A program made the translations under genes and the position numbers. A stretch of 64,000 nt of DNA from Luteimonas deserti (GTDB lineage Bacteria > Pseudomonadota > Gammaproteobacteria > Xanthomonadales > Xanthomonadaceae), in the NCBI RefSeq assembly GCF_013425765.1, contig NZ_JACCJZ010000017.1, forward strand, positions 372,001 to 436,000, read 5' to 3'. Below are positions 24,644 to 32,733 of this stretch, piece after piece (position 1 is the first letter of the stretch; every line of letters begins with the position of its first letter). The notes beneath the pieces were generated by a model. It worked only from the letters and a program-made list of their open reading frames with translations. It ran no database searches and was not told the origin of the DNA.

Positions 24644-25612
24644 CTACGCCGTGTCGTCGAGCGCGAAATCGAGCGCCGGCCCCTCCGGGACGATGCCGGT
24701 CGGATTGATATGGCGGTGGCTCTGGTAGTAGTGACGCTTGATGTGGTCCATGTCGACCGTCGGCGCGACCGCGGGATGTGCGTACAGCCGGCGGGTATAG
24801 GCCCAGAGCGCGGGATAGTCGACGATCCGCCGCCGGTTGCACTTGAAGTGCCCGTGGTAGACGGCATCGAAGCGCAGCAGCGTCGTGAACAGTCGCCAGT
24901 CCGCTTCGGTCAGTGTGTCGCCGACGAGGTATTCGTGCGCCGACAGACGCGCTTCCAGCCAGTCGAGGGTGTCGAACACGCCCGCCACGGCCTCGTCGTA
25001 GGCAGCCTGGCGCTTGGCGAAGCCGGCCTTGTAGACGCCATTGTTGAGGCCGTCGTAGACGCGGTCGTTGACGGCGTCGATCTCGCCGCGCAGCGCCTCG
25101 GGATAGAAATCCCCCGGTGTGGCGCCCACCGCGTCGAACGCGCTGTTGAACATGCGGATGATATCGGCCGATTCGTTGCTGACCACGCGCGAGGTGTGCG
25201 TGTCCCAGAGCACGGGCACGGTGACACGGCCGGTGTAATCGCGATCGGATTTCACGTAGAGCTGCCAGACCGTGTCCGCGCCCTGGATCGGATCGGGGAT
25301 CACACCCGGACCCTCGGCGAATGTCCAGCCGTCGTCGGCCATCAGCCAGTGGGTGACCGACAGGCCGATCATGTCCTGCAGGCCCTTGAGCTCGCGGAAG
25401 ATCGCGGTGCGGTGCGCCCAGGGGCAAGCGCGCGCGATGTACAGGTGGTAGCGGCCGGGCTCGGCGCGGAACCCGCCGTCACCGGTGGGGCCGGGCGCGC
25501 CGTCGGCGGTCACCCAGTTGCGGAACACCGAGGATGGCCGTTGCAGGCGTCCGTCGTCGTCCACCAGAGCGTCGTCGTCGCTGCGCCATTGGCCGTCGAC
25601 CAGCATGCCCAT
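24644..25612 (-). CDS. glutathionyl-hydroquinone reductase (GST family, YqjG/EcmB-like)
   Basis: A 322-residue xi-class glutathione transferase. The active-site motif is ARACPWAHR with C63, followed by the thioredoxin-fold strand and the typical RVTVPVLWDTHTSRVVSNES, where ESADI binds glutathione. The helical C-terminal domain contains TLTEADWRLFTTLLRFD and IKRHYYQSHRHINPTGIVP, hallmark of the class. It reduces glutathionyl-hydroquinones in the cytoplasm. The ATG at the right end is supported by GGAG six bases upstream; another ATG lies two codons inside. It is divergent from glutaminase across 128 bp. Confidence 0.92.
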   Translation of the reverse strand: MGMLVDGQWRSDDDALVDDDGRLQRPSSVFRNWVTADGAPGPTGDGGFRAEPGRYHLYIARACPWAHRTAIFRELKGLQDMIGLSVTHWLMADDGWTFAEGPGVIPDPIQGADTVWQLYVKSDRDYTGRVTVPVLWDTHTSRVVSNESADIIRMFNSAFDAVGATPGDFYPEALRGEIDAVNDRVYDGLNNGVYKAGFAKRQAAYDEAVAGVFDTLDWLEARLSAHEYLVGDTLTEADWRLFTTLLRFDAVYHGHFKCNRRRIVDYPALWAYTRRLYAHPAVAPTVDMDHIKRHYYQSHRHINPTGIVPEGPALDFALDDTA

Positions 25613-25740
25613 GTCGTCTCCGTGCGTTGCGGGGGGCGTGCAGTCTGCCGCGTGCGGCGTCAAGCGACCGTATCCGCGCCATGTGAAACGGATTTGATCC
25701 ACCGGCGCGCAGACTGCGGAACCCGAAATCCGAGTCGACG

Positions 25741-26700
25741 ATGCGCAAGCCTCCGCAGAACCCGCACGACCTCAGCCGGCACGATCTGCAGGAGATCCTG
25801 TCGACGATCCACGCGGAAGTCCGCGAGCGCTTCGACGCGGGCAAGGGCAAGGTGGCCGACTACATTCCCGCGCTCGCATCGGTCCCGCCGGACACGTTCG
25901 GCATGGCGGTCGCCACGCTCAACGGCGACATCTACACCGTGGGCGAGGCGCACGCGCCATTCTCGATCCAGAGCATCTCGAAGGTGCATACCCTGACACT
26001 CGCGCTCGACAAGGCCGGCGACGATCTCTGGAAGCGAGTGGGCCGTGAACCTTCGGGCGATCCGTTCAATTCGCTGGTCCAGCTCGAGCACGAGAACGGA
26101 ATTCCGCGCAACCCGTTCATCAATGCCGGCGCGATCGTGGTGGCCGATGTGATCCTCTCGCATTACGACGATCCCGAAGGCGCGTTGCTGGGCTTCATGC
26201 GCGAGCGCTCGGGCAATCCGGACATCGGCCGCGACGACGAGATCTGGGAGTCCGAGCGCAAGAGTGGATATCGCAATGTAGCGCTCGCCAATTTCATCCG
26301 CAGTTTCGGCAATATCAAGAACGACGTGCAGGCGGTATTGGACTTCTATTACTTCCAGTGCGCATTGAAGATGAACTGCATCGATCTCGCGCGCAGCCTG
26401 CAGTTTCTGGCGTGCCGGGGCAAATGCCCGTCCTCGGGCGAGCAGGTGACCAGCATCGAACGCGCGCGGCGGACCAACGCGGTGATGATGACCTGCGGCA
26501 CCTACGACGCCGCCGGTGAGTTCGCTTTCCACGTGGGCCTGCCCGCCAAGAGCGGGGTGGGCGGCGGCATCGTCGCCGTGGTCCCGCACGTGCTGAACCT
26601 GTGCGTCTGGTCGCCCGCACTCGACGAAAAAGGCAATTCGCTGCTCGGTGGCTATGCGCTGCACCGCTTCACGCGGATGACCGGCCTGTCGGTGTTCTGA
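25741..26700 (+). CDS. glsA: glutaminase
   Basis: A 319-residue serine-dependent beta-lactamase-fold glutaminase that converts glutamine to glutamate and ammonia. FSIQSISKVHTL holds the S78-x-x-K81 catalytic pair. NPFINAGAI, ESERKSGYRNVALA, the tyrosine of LDFYYFQCAL and PAKSGVGGGIVAVVP match the conserved substrate and oxyanion positions. The length matches the bacterial GlsA/GlsB type. The start ATG is at the family's usual N-terminus. Divergent from the GST gene and convergent with GH16, it is a stand-alone gene. Confidence 0.95.
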   Translation: MRKPPQNPHDLSRHDLQEILSTIHAEVRERFDAGKGKVADYIPALASVPPDTFGMAVATLNGDIYTVGEAHAPFSIQSISKVHTLTLALDKAGDDLWKRVGREPSGDPFNSLVQLEHENGIPRNPFINAGAIVVADVILSHYDDPEGALLGFMRERSGNPDIGRDDEIWESERKSGYRNVALANFIRSFGNIKNDVQAVLDFYYFQCALKMNCIDLARSLQFLACRGKCPSSGEQVTSIERARRTNAVMMTCGTYDAAGEFAFHVGLPAKSGVGGGIVAVVPHVLNLCVWSPALDEKGNSLLGGYALHRFTRMTGLSVF

Positions 26701-26735
26701 GCCGGGCACGGCGCGACCATGCCTGGCCCGTGTGC

Positions 26736-28091
26736 CTAGGGGCTCTGGTAGAGGATGTTGTCGATGAACAGCTCGACGTCCTGCGCGGGCGGATCGGCGA
26801 CGACCATGAACATCTGTTTGACCGCGTGCAGGTCCAGGTCGTAGAACGCACTGAACGGAATGGCCACCTCGTGCCACTGCCCGTCGCGCACCAGACCGTA
26901 GTTCCGGCCACCGGCGACGAAGTCCACCCAGCTGTCGCCGAAGGACGTGTTGATGCCGATCTTGAAGGTCGACGCGGTAGTGGTGCGCATGTGGAATTTC
27001 AGGGTGCCGCCTGCGTAGGCGCTCATGTTGCGGTAGTCGGTGAGGATGCCGAGCCCGAACCACTCGCCCGCGCGTGCGCGGAAGGCCATCGTCTCGTTGC
27101 CCTCGAACGGCGCGGCGGCGATCGGCGCGAGATTGTTCCAGACGAACAGGTCCGCGTCGCGACCGAAATCCAGCGCGCCGGCGAGGCCGGCCTGCTCGGA
27201 ATAGACACCGAACCGGCCGGCGGGCACCGCACTGTCGCCGCCGATGTGCAGTTCGCTGTCGGGGTGGTCTTGGTAGAGCCGGATCCAGTCGACCAGCATC
27301 CGGCCCGGAAGCGGTGCGGTGATGCCGCCGGCGTCGGAGATGCCGGTGTAGGTGCCGCCGACCGCGAGGTTGAGCAGCAGGAAATGCGGCTGGTGGAACT
27401 CGTGCAGCGATGCGCCTTCGATGTCGGAGATCGCCATCTCGAAGTACTGCTGGCCATCGATGCTGACCCGGATGAACTGCGGATCCCAGGTCATGCGGTA
27501 GATGCGGTAGTCGTCGTGCAGATCGGCCGGGAAGTCCATGAAGTCGCCGTGGCTGGCATGGCCACCGCCGTAGTTCCAGTGCACCGCGCCGCCGACACGC
27601 CGGTTGGCCATGCCGGCGGCGATGCCGTCGACGTGGCCGATTTCCATGATGTCGATCTCGCCGCGGTCGGGCCAGACGCCGATCGCACCGAGCATCCAGT
27701 ACGCCGGCCACAGGCCGTTGCCGACCTCCGGCGTGCGGATGCGCGCTTCCAGCGTGCCGTACTTGAAATGCACACGCCCTTCGGTCTTCAACCGGGCCGA
27801 GGTGAACGGGCTGCCCTCGAAGTTCTCGCGGCGTGCCTCGATGACGAGGTTGCCGTTCTCAACGCGCGCGTTTTCGGGGCGGCTCGTGTAGTACTGCAGC
27901 TCGCTGTTGCCCCAGCCGCAGATGCCGATCTGGCAGCCGGTGCCGACGTCGAACGTCCACACCGTGCCGTCGATCGAGCTTCCGTCGAAGGTCTGTTCCC
28001 AGACCGGCGTCTGGGCGTGGGCGGGTGCGGCGGATAGCGCCGCACCGAGACAGGCTGCAAACGGGAGCGCAAACGCGCGGATGCATTCCAT
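26736..28091 (-). CDS. secreted glycoside hydrolase family 16 (beta-1,3-glucanase-like) with C-terminal carbohydrate-binding-like domain
   Basis: A 451-residue secreted enzyme. The signal peptide ends at AHAQ (about 27). The GH16 domain (30 to about 290) contains GEIDIMEIGH, with E145 as nucleophile, D147 as helper and E150 as acid/base, plus the upstream WPAYWMLG strand and LLLNLAVGGTY. The E-I-D-I-M-E pattern fits laminarinase-type beta-1,3-glucanases. The last 150 residues form a beta-rich domain (FGVYSEQAGLAGALDFGRDADLF ... VELFIDNILYQ), like a CBM11/ExoP-type galactose-binding sandwich. Start supported by AAGGAG. It is divergent from the lipoprotein mutarotase. Confidence 0.9.
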   Translation of the reverse strand: MECIRAFALPFAACLGAALSAAPAHAQTPVWEQTFDGSSIDGTVWTFDVGTGCQIGICGWGNSELQYYTSRPENARVENGNLVIEARRENFEGSPFTSARLKTEGRVHFKYGTLEARIRTPEVGNGLWPAYWMLGAIGVWPDRGEIDIMEIGHVDGIAAGMANRRVGGAVHWNYGGGHASHGDFMDFPADLHDDYRIYRMTWDPQFIRVSIDGQQYFEMAISDIEGASLHEFHQPHFLLLNLAVGGTYTGISDAGGITAPLPGRMLVDWIRLYQDHPDSELHIGGDSAVPAGRFGVYSEQAGLAGALDFGRDADLFVWNNLAPIAAAPFEGNETMAFRARAGEWFGLGILTDYRNMSAYAGGTLKFHMRTTTASTFKIGINTSFGDSWVDFVAGGRNYGLVRDGQWHEVAIPFSAFYDLDLHAVKQMFMVVADPPAQDVELFIDNILYQSP

Positions 28092-28329
28092 GGCGTACTC
28101 CTTCGTGCGTTGGGCAGTGGGCCGCAGGACCGACGCTAAGCGCCGCCGACAACGCTGTCAGCCACGACGGGATCCGCGGCGCCGTTTTCCGAGGCGTGAT
28201 CACATTCCAGCGTGAGCTCTGCATGAAATCGCGCCGGAGCGGTGCCGGTTCATGTTGCGCGGCAGCACCGGACGACCTTGGGAACGCACGCACTTGGGCT
28301 TAAGCTGGCCCGCCCTCCGGTCGCCCGCG

Positions 28330-29394
28330 ATGCGCGCCTTCGCTCTGTCCATGATCACGGCGTCCGTCCTTCTTGCCGGATGCGCGGGTAGGCCGGCGGC
28401 GCCGGAGGCGATTCCGTCCGAGACCGCCATGACCCGATCCCCCTTGCGCAGCGGCACCGTTTTCGATCTTCCAGCCGACTACGGGCAGCGGATGGCCGAA
28501 TCCGCACGAACGCCGGTCGTCCCCTCCGACGTTTCGCTGCCCGGCGTGCGCCTGGGCGAATACGCCGGCTACGCCGCGGTGCTGGTGGAGACACCAGCCG
28601 CGACCGCGGCCGTGGCCCTGCATGGCGGCCATCTGCTGTCGTATGTGCCGGTGGGGCAGACCGATGTGCTCTGGCTGTCTCCAGGCGCGAAGCCGCCACC
28701 CCATGCGATCCGCGGCGGCGTCCCCGTGATCTGGCCGTACTTCGGCCGTCAGGGCCAGCCGGAGACGCTGCCATCGCACGGCTTCGTACGCACGCTGCGC
28801 TGGCACGTGGTGAGCGCGACGCGTGAGGACGACGGTGCGATCCGCCTCGTGCTGGCCCCGCCGCCGCTAGCCGGTCTGGAACTCGATCTCACGATGGAGC
28901 TGCGGGTGGGCGATACGCTTGAGCAGACCCTGGTCACCCGCAATCGCGGCACGCACGAGATCGCGTTCTCGCAAGCGATGCACACCTATTTCCGGGTCTC
29001 CGACGTTTCGCGCGTGCAGGTCCAGGGACTCGAGGGCCTGCGCTATCTGGACAAGAACGACGGCTACGCCGCCCATGTGCAGCGCGGCGACTGGGTCCTC
29101 GACGAGCCGCGCGATCCAGGCCGCAGCGACCGCATCTATACCGACGCCCCGGGCCGGTACCGCCTCCGCGATCCCGATGCGGACCGGATGATCGATCTGC
29201 AGGTCGACGGCGGCCGCACCCTCGTGGTCTGGAACCCCGGCGAGGCCGGAGCTGCGCGCATGGACGACGTCGGCGGGGCGTGGCGGGGCTTCCTGTGCCT
29301 GGAGGCCGCGAACGCGGGTGCCGAGCTGGTCGAGCTCGCGCCGGGCGCGACCCACCGCCTCACCCAGACGATCCGCAGCCTGCCCTTGCCCTGA
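28330..29394 (+). CDS. lipoprotein-tagged D-hexose-6-phosphate mutarotase / aldose-1-epimerase-like protein
   Basis: A 354-residue protein whose bulk (from about residue 45) is a galactose-mutarotase-like fold of the YeaD type: VALHGGHLLSYVPVGQTDVLWLSP, GVPVIWPYFG, SHGFVRTLRWHV, FSQAMHTYFRVSDV, VVWNPGE and FLCLEAANA. H-x-Y and E residues correspond to the catalytic His/Glu. Unexpectedly the N-terminus is a lipoprotein signal, LLAGC with C18, whereas YeaD enzymes are cytoplasmic. An internal ATG (residue 34) would give a cytoplasmic form, but has no ribosome site nearby. Envelope location beside a GH16 enzyme suggests sugar anomer handling outside the cytoplasm; this is inference. Confidence 0.83.
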   Translation: MRAFALSMITASVLLAGCAGRPAAPEAIPSETAMTRSPLRSGTVFDLPADYGQRMAESARTPVVPSDVSLPGVRLGEYAGYAAVLVETPAATAAVALHGGHLLSYVPVGQTDVLWLSPGAKPPPHAIRGGVPVIWPYFGRQGQPETLPSHGFVRTLRWHVVSATREDDGAIRLVLAPPPLAGLELDLTMELRVGDTLEQTLVTRNRGTHEIAFSQAMHTYFRVSDVSRVQVQGLEGLRYLDKNDGYAAHVQRGDWVLDEPRDPGRSDRIYTDAPGRYRLRDPDADRMIDLQVDGGRTLVVWNPGEAGAARMDDVGGAWRGFLCLEAANAGAELVELAPGATHRLTQTIRSLPLP

Positions 29395-29767
29395 CGACGA
29401 TCCGGGCCTGCTGCGGCGCGTGATGGCGCGCGGATGCGCTGGTCGTCGGCCGCGCCCGCATCCCCTGCTGCCGGGCCGTGCTGCGACACGCGAGGCGCCG
29501 GATGAGGCAATGTCTTCGATCGCCGGCGCAGGGCCTGTGGAGCCGAGGATGGACCGGCTTGGCCGGCGCGAGGCGTTCGATGCATGAGGCGCCCGCATCC
29601 ACCACGGCCGGCCGCCCTGGTGCCGCGCGAGGCGGCGCCGGGTCGACGCCGGGTCCTCCGACTTCCGGCACAGGGCCCATCCGGGCGTGGACCGGTATGC
29701 TTGGGAATCGGTTTCGCCGGAAACTGCCGGCCGACCACCCGCGACTGCTTCCATCCGGAGATCGATC
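29395..29767. other. intergenic region, no gene recognised
   Basis: About 373 bp between the mutarotase and the M13 peptidase, both on the plus strand. Frames present are arginine-rich and motif-free. The right end carries the GGAG ribosome site of the peptidase. No promoter box, tRNA or terminator with a T-run was found. Confidence 0.45.
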
Positions 29768-31888
29768 TTGAACAAGACATTGCTATCGGCCGCCACTACG
29801 CTCGCGCTCGCCTTCTCGGCCACCGCCGCTGCGCACGACGATCACGCCTGCCTCGATGCCGCCTGCGACCTGCAGGCGCTGTTCCGGATCAACGACAGCC
29901 GCAGCGCCGGCGGCGGTGACACGGTCGCCGCCCAGCGCATGGGCACCTGGGGCATCGACACCGCCGGCATGGACACCAGTGTCCGCCCGGGCGAGGACTT
30001 CTTCCGCTACGTCAGCGGCACCTGGGCCGACACGACCGAGATTCCGTCGGACAAGTCCAGCTACGGCGCATTCCTGATCCTGCGCGACCTGTCCGAGGCG
30101 CGCGTGCGGCGGCTCGTCGAGAGCTACCAGGCCAACGACGCCGCGAATGCCGATCGCGCCAAGGTCGCCACGCTCTATGCGGGCTTCATGGACCAGGCCG
30201 CGATCGAAGCCGCCGGCGCGCAGCCGCTGGCGCCGAAGCTCGCGGCGATCCGCGCCGCCGGTGACCACGACGCACTCGCGCGCCTGATGGGCGAGAGCCA
30301 CGGCGGTTTTGGCCGCAGCTTCTTCGGCGTCGGCGTCTCCGACGACCAGCGCGATCCCGACCGCTACACGCTGTACATGAGCCAGTCGGGCCTCGGCCTC
30401 GGCGACCGCGAGATGTACCTGCGCGAGAACTTCGCGCCGCAGCGCGAGCGCTACCAGGCCTACATCGCGCAGCTGCTCGAACTCGCCGGCTGGGACAACC
30501 CGAAGGGCAATGCCGAAGCCATCCTCGCACTGGAGACGAAGATCGCCGAGGCGCACTGGACCCGCGCCGAGAGCCGCGACCGCGACAAGACCTACAACCC
30601 GGTCGAGCTGGCCGCGTTCGCCACCACGGCGCCCGGCTTCCCGTGGGCGACGTTCTTCGAGGCCGCCCGCGTGACCGCGGCGCCGCGCGCCGTCGTGCGC
30701 CAAGACACCGCGATTCCGAAGATGGCGCAGATCTACGCCGACACCGATGTCGCCACGTTGCAGGCCTGGCAGGCCTTCCACACCGCCGACAACGCCGCGC
30801 CGCTGCTGTCGAAGGCGTTCGAGGATGCGAACTTCGAATTCCGCAACAAGTTCCTGTCCGGCCAGCCGGAACAGCGCGAGCGCTGGAAGCGCGGCGTCTC
30901 GTTCGCCGAGAACGCGATGGGCGAGGCGATCGGCCGCGACTACGTCGAGCTGTATTTTCCCGCCGACGCCAAGGCCAAGATGGACGAGCTGGTCGCCAAC
31001 GTGAAAGTGGCGATGGGCGCGCGCCTCGATCAACTCGACTGGATGGGGCCAGAAACCAAGAAGGAGGCCCGCGCCAAGCTCGAGAACTTCGGGCTGAAGA
31101 TCGGCCATCCGGACGAGTGGCGCGACTACAGCGGCCTCGACGTGCAGCCGGGCGACGTGTTCGGCAATGCCGAGCGGGCGATGACGTTCGAGTGGGACTT
31201 CCGCCGTGCACGTATCGGCCAGCAGGTCGACAAGGCCGAGTGGGGCATGACCCCGCAGACCGTCAATGCCTACTACAACTCGGTCAAGAACGAGATCGTG
31301 TTCCCGGCCGCGATCCTGCAGCCGCCGTTCTTCGATCCCGACGCCGATCCGGCGGTGAACTACGGCGCCATCGGCGGCGTGATCGGTCACGAGATCATCC
31401 ACGGCTTCGACGACCAGGGCCGCAAGTCCGACGGTGCAGGCGTGCTGCGCGACTGGTGGACGGCCGAAGACGCGGCGAAGTTCGAGGCCCAGGCGGCCAA
31501 GCTGGGCGCGCAGTACGAGGCCTACGAGTTCCCGCAGCTGCCCGGCATGCACATCAACGGCCGTGTGGCGATGGGCGAGAACATCGGCGACCTCGGTGGC
31601 CTGACCATCGCCCTCGAGGCCTACCGCCGCTCGCTGGGTGGCAAGCCGGCGCCGGTGATCGACGGATTCACCGGCGAGCAGCGTCTGTTCATGGGCTGGG
31701 GCCAGGTGTGGCGCACCCTGTGGCGCGACGACGCGCTGCGCCAGCAGCTGGTCAACGGCACGCACTCGCCGGGGCACATCCGCGCGTTCGCGCCGTTGCG
31801 CAACATCAACGCCTGGTACGAGGCGTTCGGCGTGACCGAGCAGGACGCGCTGTGGGTGGCGCCGGAGGACCGCGTGCGGATCTGGTGA
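29768..31888 (+). CDS. M13 family (neprilysin/PepO-like) zinc metallopeptidase, exported
   Basis: A 706-residue zinc endopeptidase. The TTG start is chosen because GGAG lies eight bases upstream and it gives a signal peptide (LLSAATTLALAFSATAAAH). The M13 N-terminal domain begins DTSVRPGEDFFRYVSGTW (family D-x-F-x-Y-x-N/S-G-x-W). The catalytic HEIIHGFDDQGR (H541, E542, H545) and MGENIGDLGGL (third ligand Glu about 604 and Asp) form the active site, with NAYYNSVKNEIVFPAAIL as the substrate strand. The protein ends in VWVAPEDRVRIW; M13 proteins usually end in a conserved Trp. It probably acts in the periplasm on peptides. Confidence 0.93.
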   Translation: MNKTLLSAATTLALAFSATAAAHDDHACLDAACDLQALFRINDSRSAGGGDTVAAQRMGTWGIDTAGMDTSVRPGEDFFRYVSGTWADTTEIPSDKSSYGAFLILRDLSEARVRRLVESYQANDAANADRAKVATLYAGFMDQAAIEAAGAQPLAPKLAAIRAAGDHDALARLMGESHGGFGRSFFGVGVSDDQRDPDRYTLYMSQSGLGLGDREMYLRENFAPQRERYQAYIAQLLELAGWDNPKGNAEAILALETKIAEAHWTRAESRDRDKTYNPVELAAFATTAPGFPWATFFEAARVTAAPRAVVRQDTAIPKMAQIYADTDVATLQAWQAFHTADNAAPLLSKAFEDANFEFRNKFLSGQPEQRERWKRGVSFAENAMGEAIGRDYVELYFPADAKAKMDELVANVKVAMGARLDQLDWMGPETKKEARAKLENFGLKIGHPDEWRDYSGLDVQPGDVFGNAERAMTFEWDFRRARIGQQVDKAEWGMTPQTVNAYYNSVKNEIVFPAAILQPPFFDPDADPAVNYGAIGGVIGHEIIHGFDDQGRKSDGAGVLRDWWTAEDAAKFEAQAAKLGAQYEAYEFPQLPGMHINGRVAMGENIGDLGGLTIALEAYRRSLGGKPAPVIDGFTGEQRLFMGWGQVWRTLWRDDALRQQLVNGTHSPGHIRAFAPLRNINAWYEAFGVTEQDALWVAPEDRVRIW

Positions 31889-32217
31889 TCCGGCGCCAGC
31901 GGTGAGTCGCGACAGGGCAGGGATATCCCGGCCCTGTCGCGTTGTGGGGGCAGGGGTTTTCCGCACGCGCCTCGATCGATCGGCCAGCGTATTCGCCGCG
32001 CACTTCGCCGGTCAGGGGGCGGTGGATCGGAGAGGCGTTGGCGATCTGCAGCAGCCGCTCGCGTCGGTCGGCATCGAGCGGGCCATGCAGGTGGATCGGC
32101 CGGCCAGCGTGCTCGCGACGCGCACCTCGCCGGTCAGCGTGCGGTGGATCGGGCAGGCGTTGGCGATCTGCAGCAGCCGTTCGCGCCCGTCGGCATCGAG
32201 CGGACCACGCAGGTGGA
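31889..32217. other. intergenic region: hairpin plus degenerate copies of the osmC 3' end
   Basis: The space between the M13 peptidase stop and the osmC stop. It holds a 10-bp-stem hairpin (31909-31940) and then two extra copies (from 31981 and 32101) of the last 120 bp or so of the osmC gene, lying beyond the osmC stop. The copies are frame-shifted and not translated with osmC. Confidence 0.8.
31909..31940. terminator. hairpin after the M13 peptidase gene
   Basis: GCGACAGGGC and GCCCTGTCGC are perfect complements around a 12-base loop that itself contains the palindrome GGGATATCCC. It lies about 20 bp past the peptidase stop. There is no T-run, so it may be a rho-assisted or bidirectional terminator. 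Confidence 0.55.
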
Positions 32218-32342
32218 TCAGCCGGCCAGCGTGCTCGCCACGCGCACCTCGCCGGTCAGAAGGCGGTGGATCGGACATGCATTGGCGATCTGCAGCAGAC
32301 GCTCGCGCTGGTCGGCGTCGAGCGGGCCGCGGAGGTGGATCG
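31981..32342. repeat. three-copy direct repeat of the osmC 3' end, unit about 120-122 bp
   Basis: Copies begin CGGCCAGCGT at 31981, 32101 and 32223 and end near GGTGGATC. The copy at 32223-32342 is the genuine 3' end of osmC, coding [11 protein letters not shown] through ASTLAG and stop. The other two lie downstream of the stop. The nearer copy still reads [14 protein letters not shown]...STLAG in one frame; the outer one is more diverged, with a short deletion. Confidence 0.9.
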
Positions 32343-32637
32343 TGCGGGCGATGTCGGTGCCCGTCGCGGGCTTGCCGTCCGGATCGAGGGCGAGCTCGAC
32401 CTCCACCGACTCCAGCGGCCACTGCTTGCGCACGGCGTACATGCGTAGCGTGATCGCGGTGCACGCGCCGAGCGCCGAGAGCAGGAGGTGGTCGGGTGTC
32501 GGCGCGGTGTCGCCGCCACCGAGGGATGCCGGTTCGTCGGCCTGCCAGGTGTGGCCGCCGCCGTCGTCCAGATCGACGCGGTAGTCTGCGCCGGACGTGC
32601 GTGCCGTCAGGCGGGCGCGTGCAGTGGTCGTGGTCAT
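32218..32637 (-). CDS. osmC: OsmC-family peroxiredoxin
   Basis: A 139-residue OsmC/Ohr-fold protein that reduces organic or lipid hydroperoxides. The two redox cysteines are present: C59 in [15 protein letters not shown] and C121 in [15 protein letters not shown]. The spacing and [18 protein letters not shown] helix fit the YhfA-like OsmC subgroup. The ATG lies just before TTTTARARL. The last 40 codons are the source of a tandem triplication; the functional reading frame ends in the innermost copy at a TGA after STLAG. Confidence 0.88.
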   Translation of the reverse strand: MTTTTARARLTARTSGADYRVDLDDGGGHTWQADEPASLGGGDTAPTPDHLLLSALGACTAITLRMYAVRKQWPLESVEVELALDPDGKPATGTDIARTIHLRGPLDADQRERLLQIANACPIHRLLTGEVRVASTLAG

Positions 32638-32733
32638 GGTCTCCGTGCGGGCGGCCCGCGTGGCCGCGTGTCGCCAGCCTGCCACGGCGCGCGGCAGGGC
32701 GTCAGCGCGTCGGCGGCTCGCGCAGGCCGGGCC

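Noticed and set aside
31981..32217. Suspected longer OsmC protein continuing through the extra copies.
   Set aside because: A TGA ends the frame before the second copy, and the copies are shifted relative to each other.
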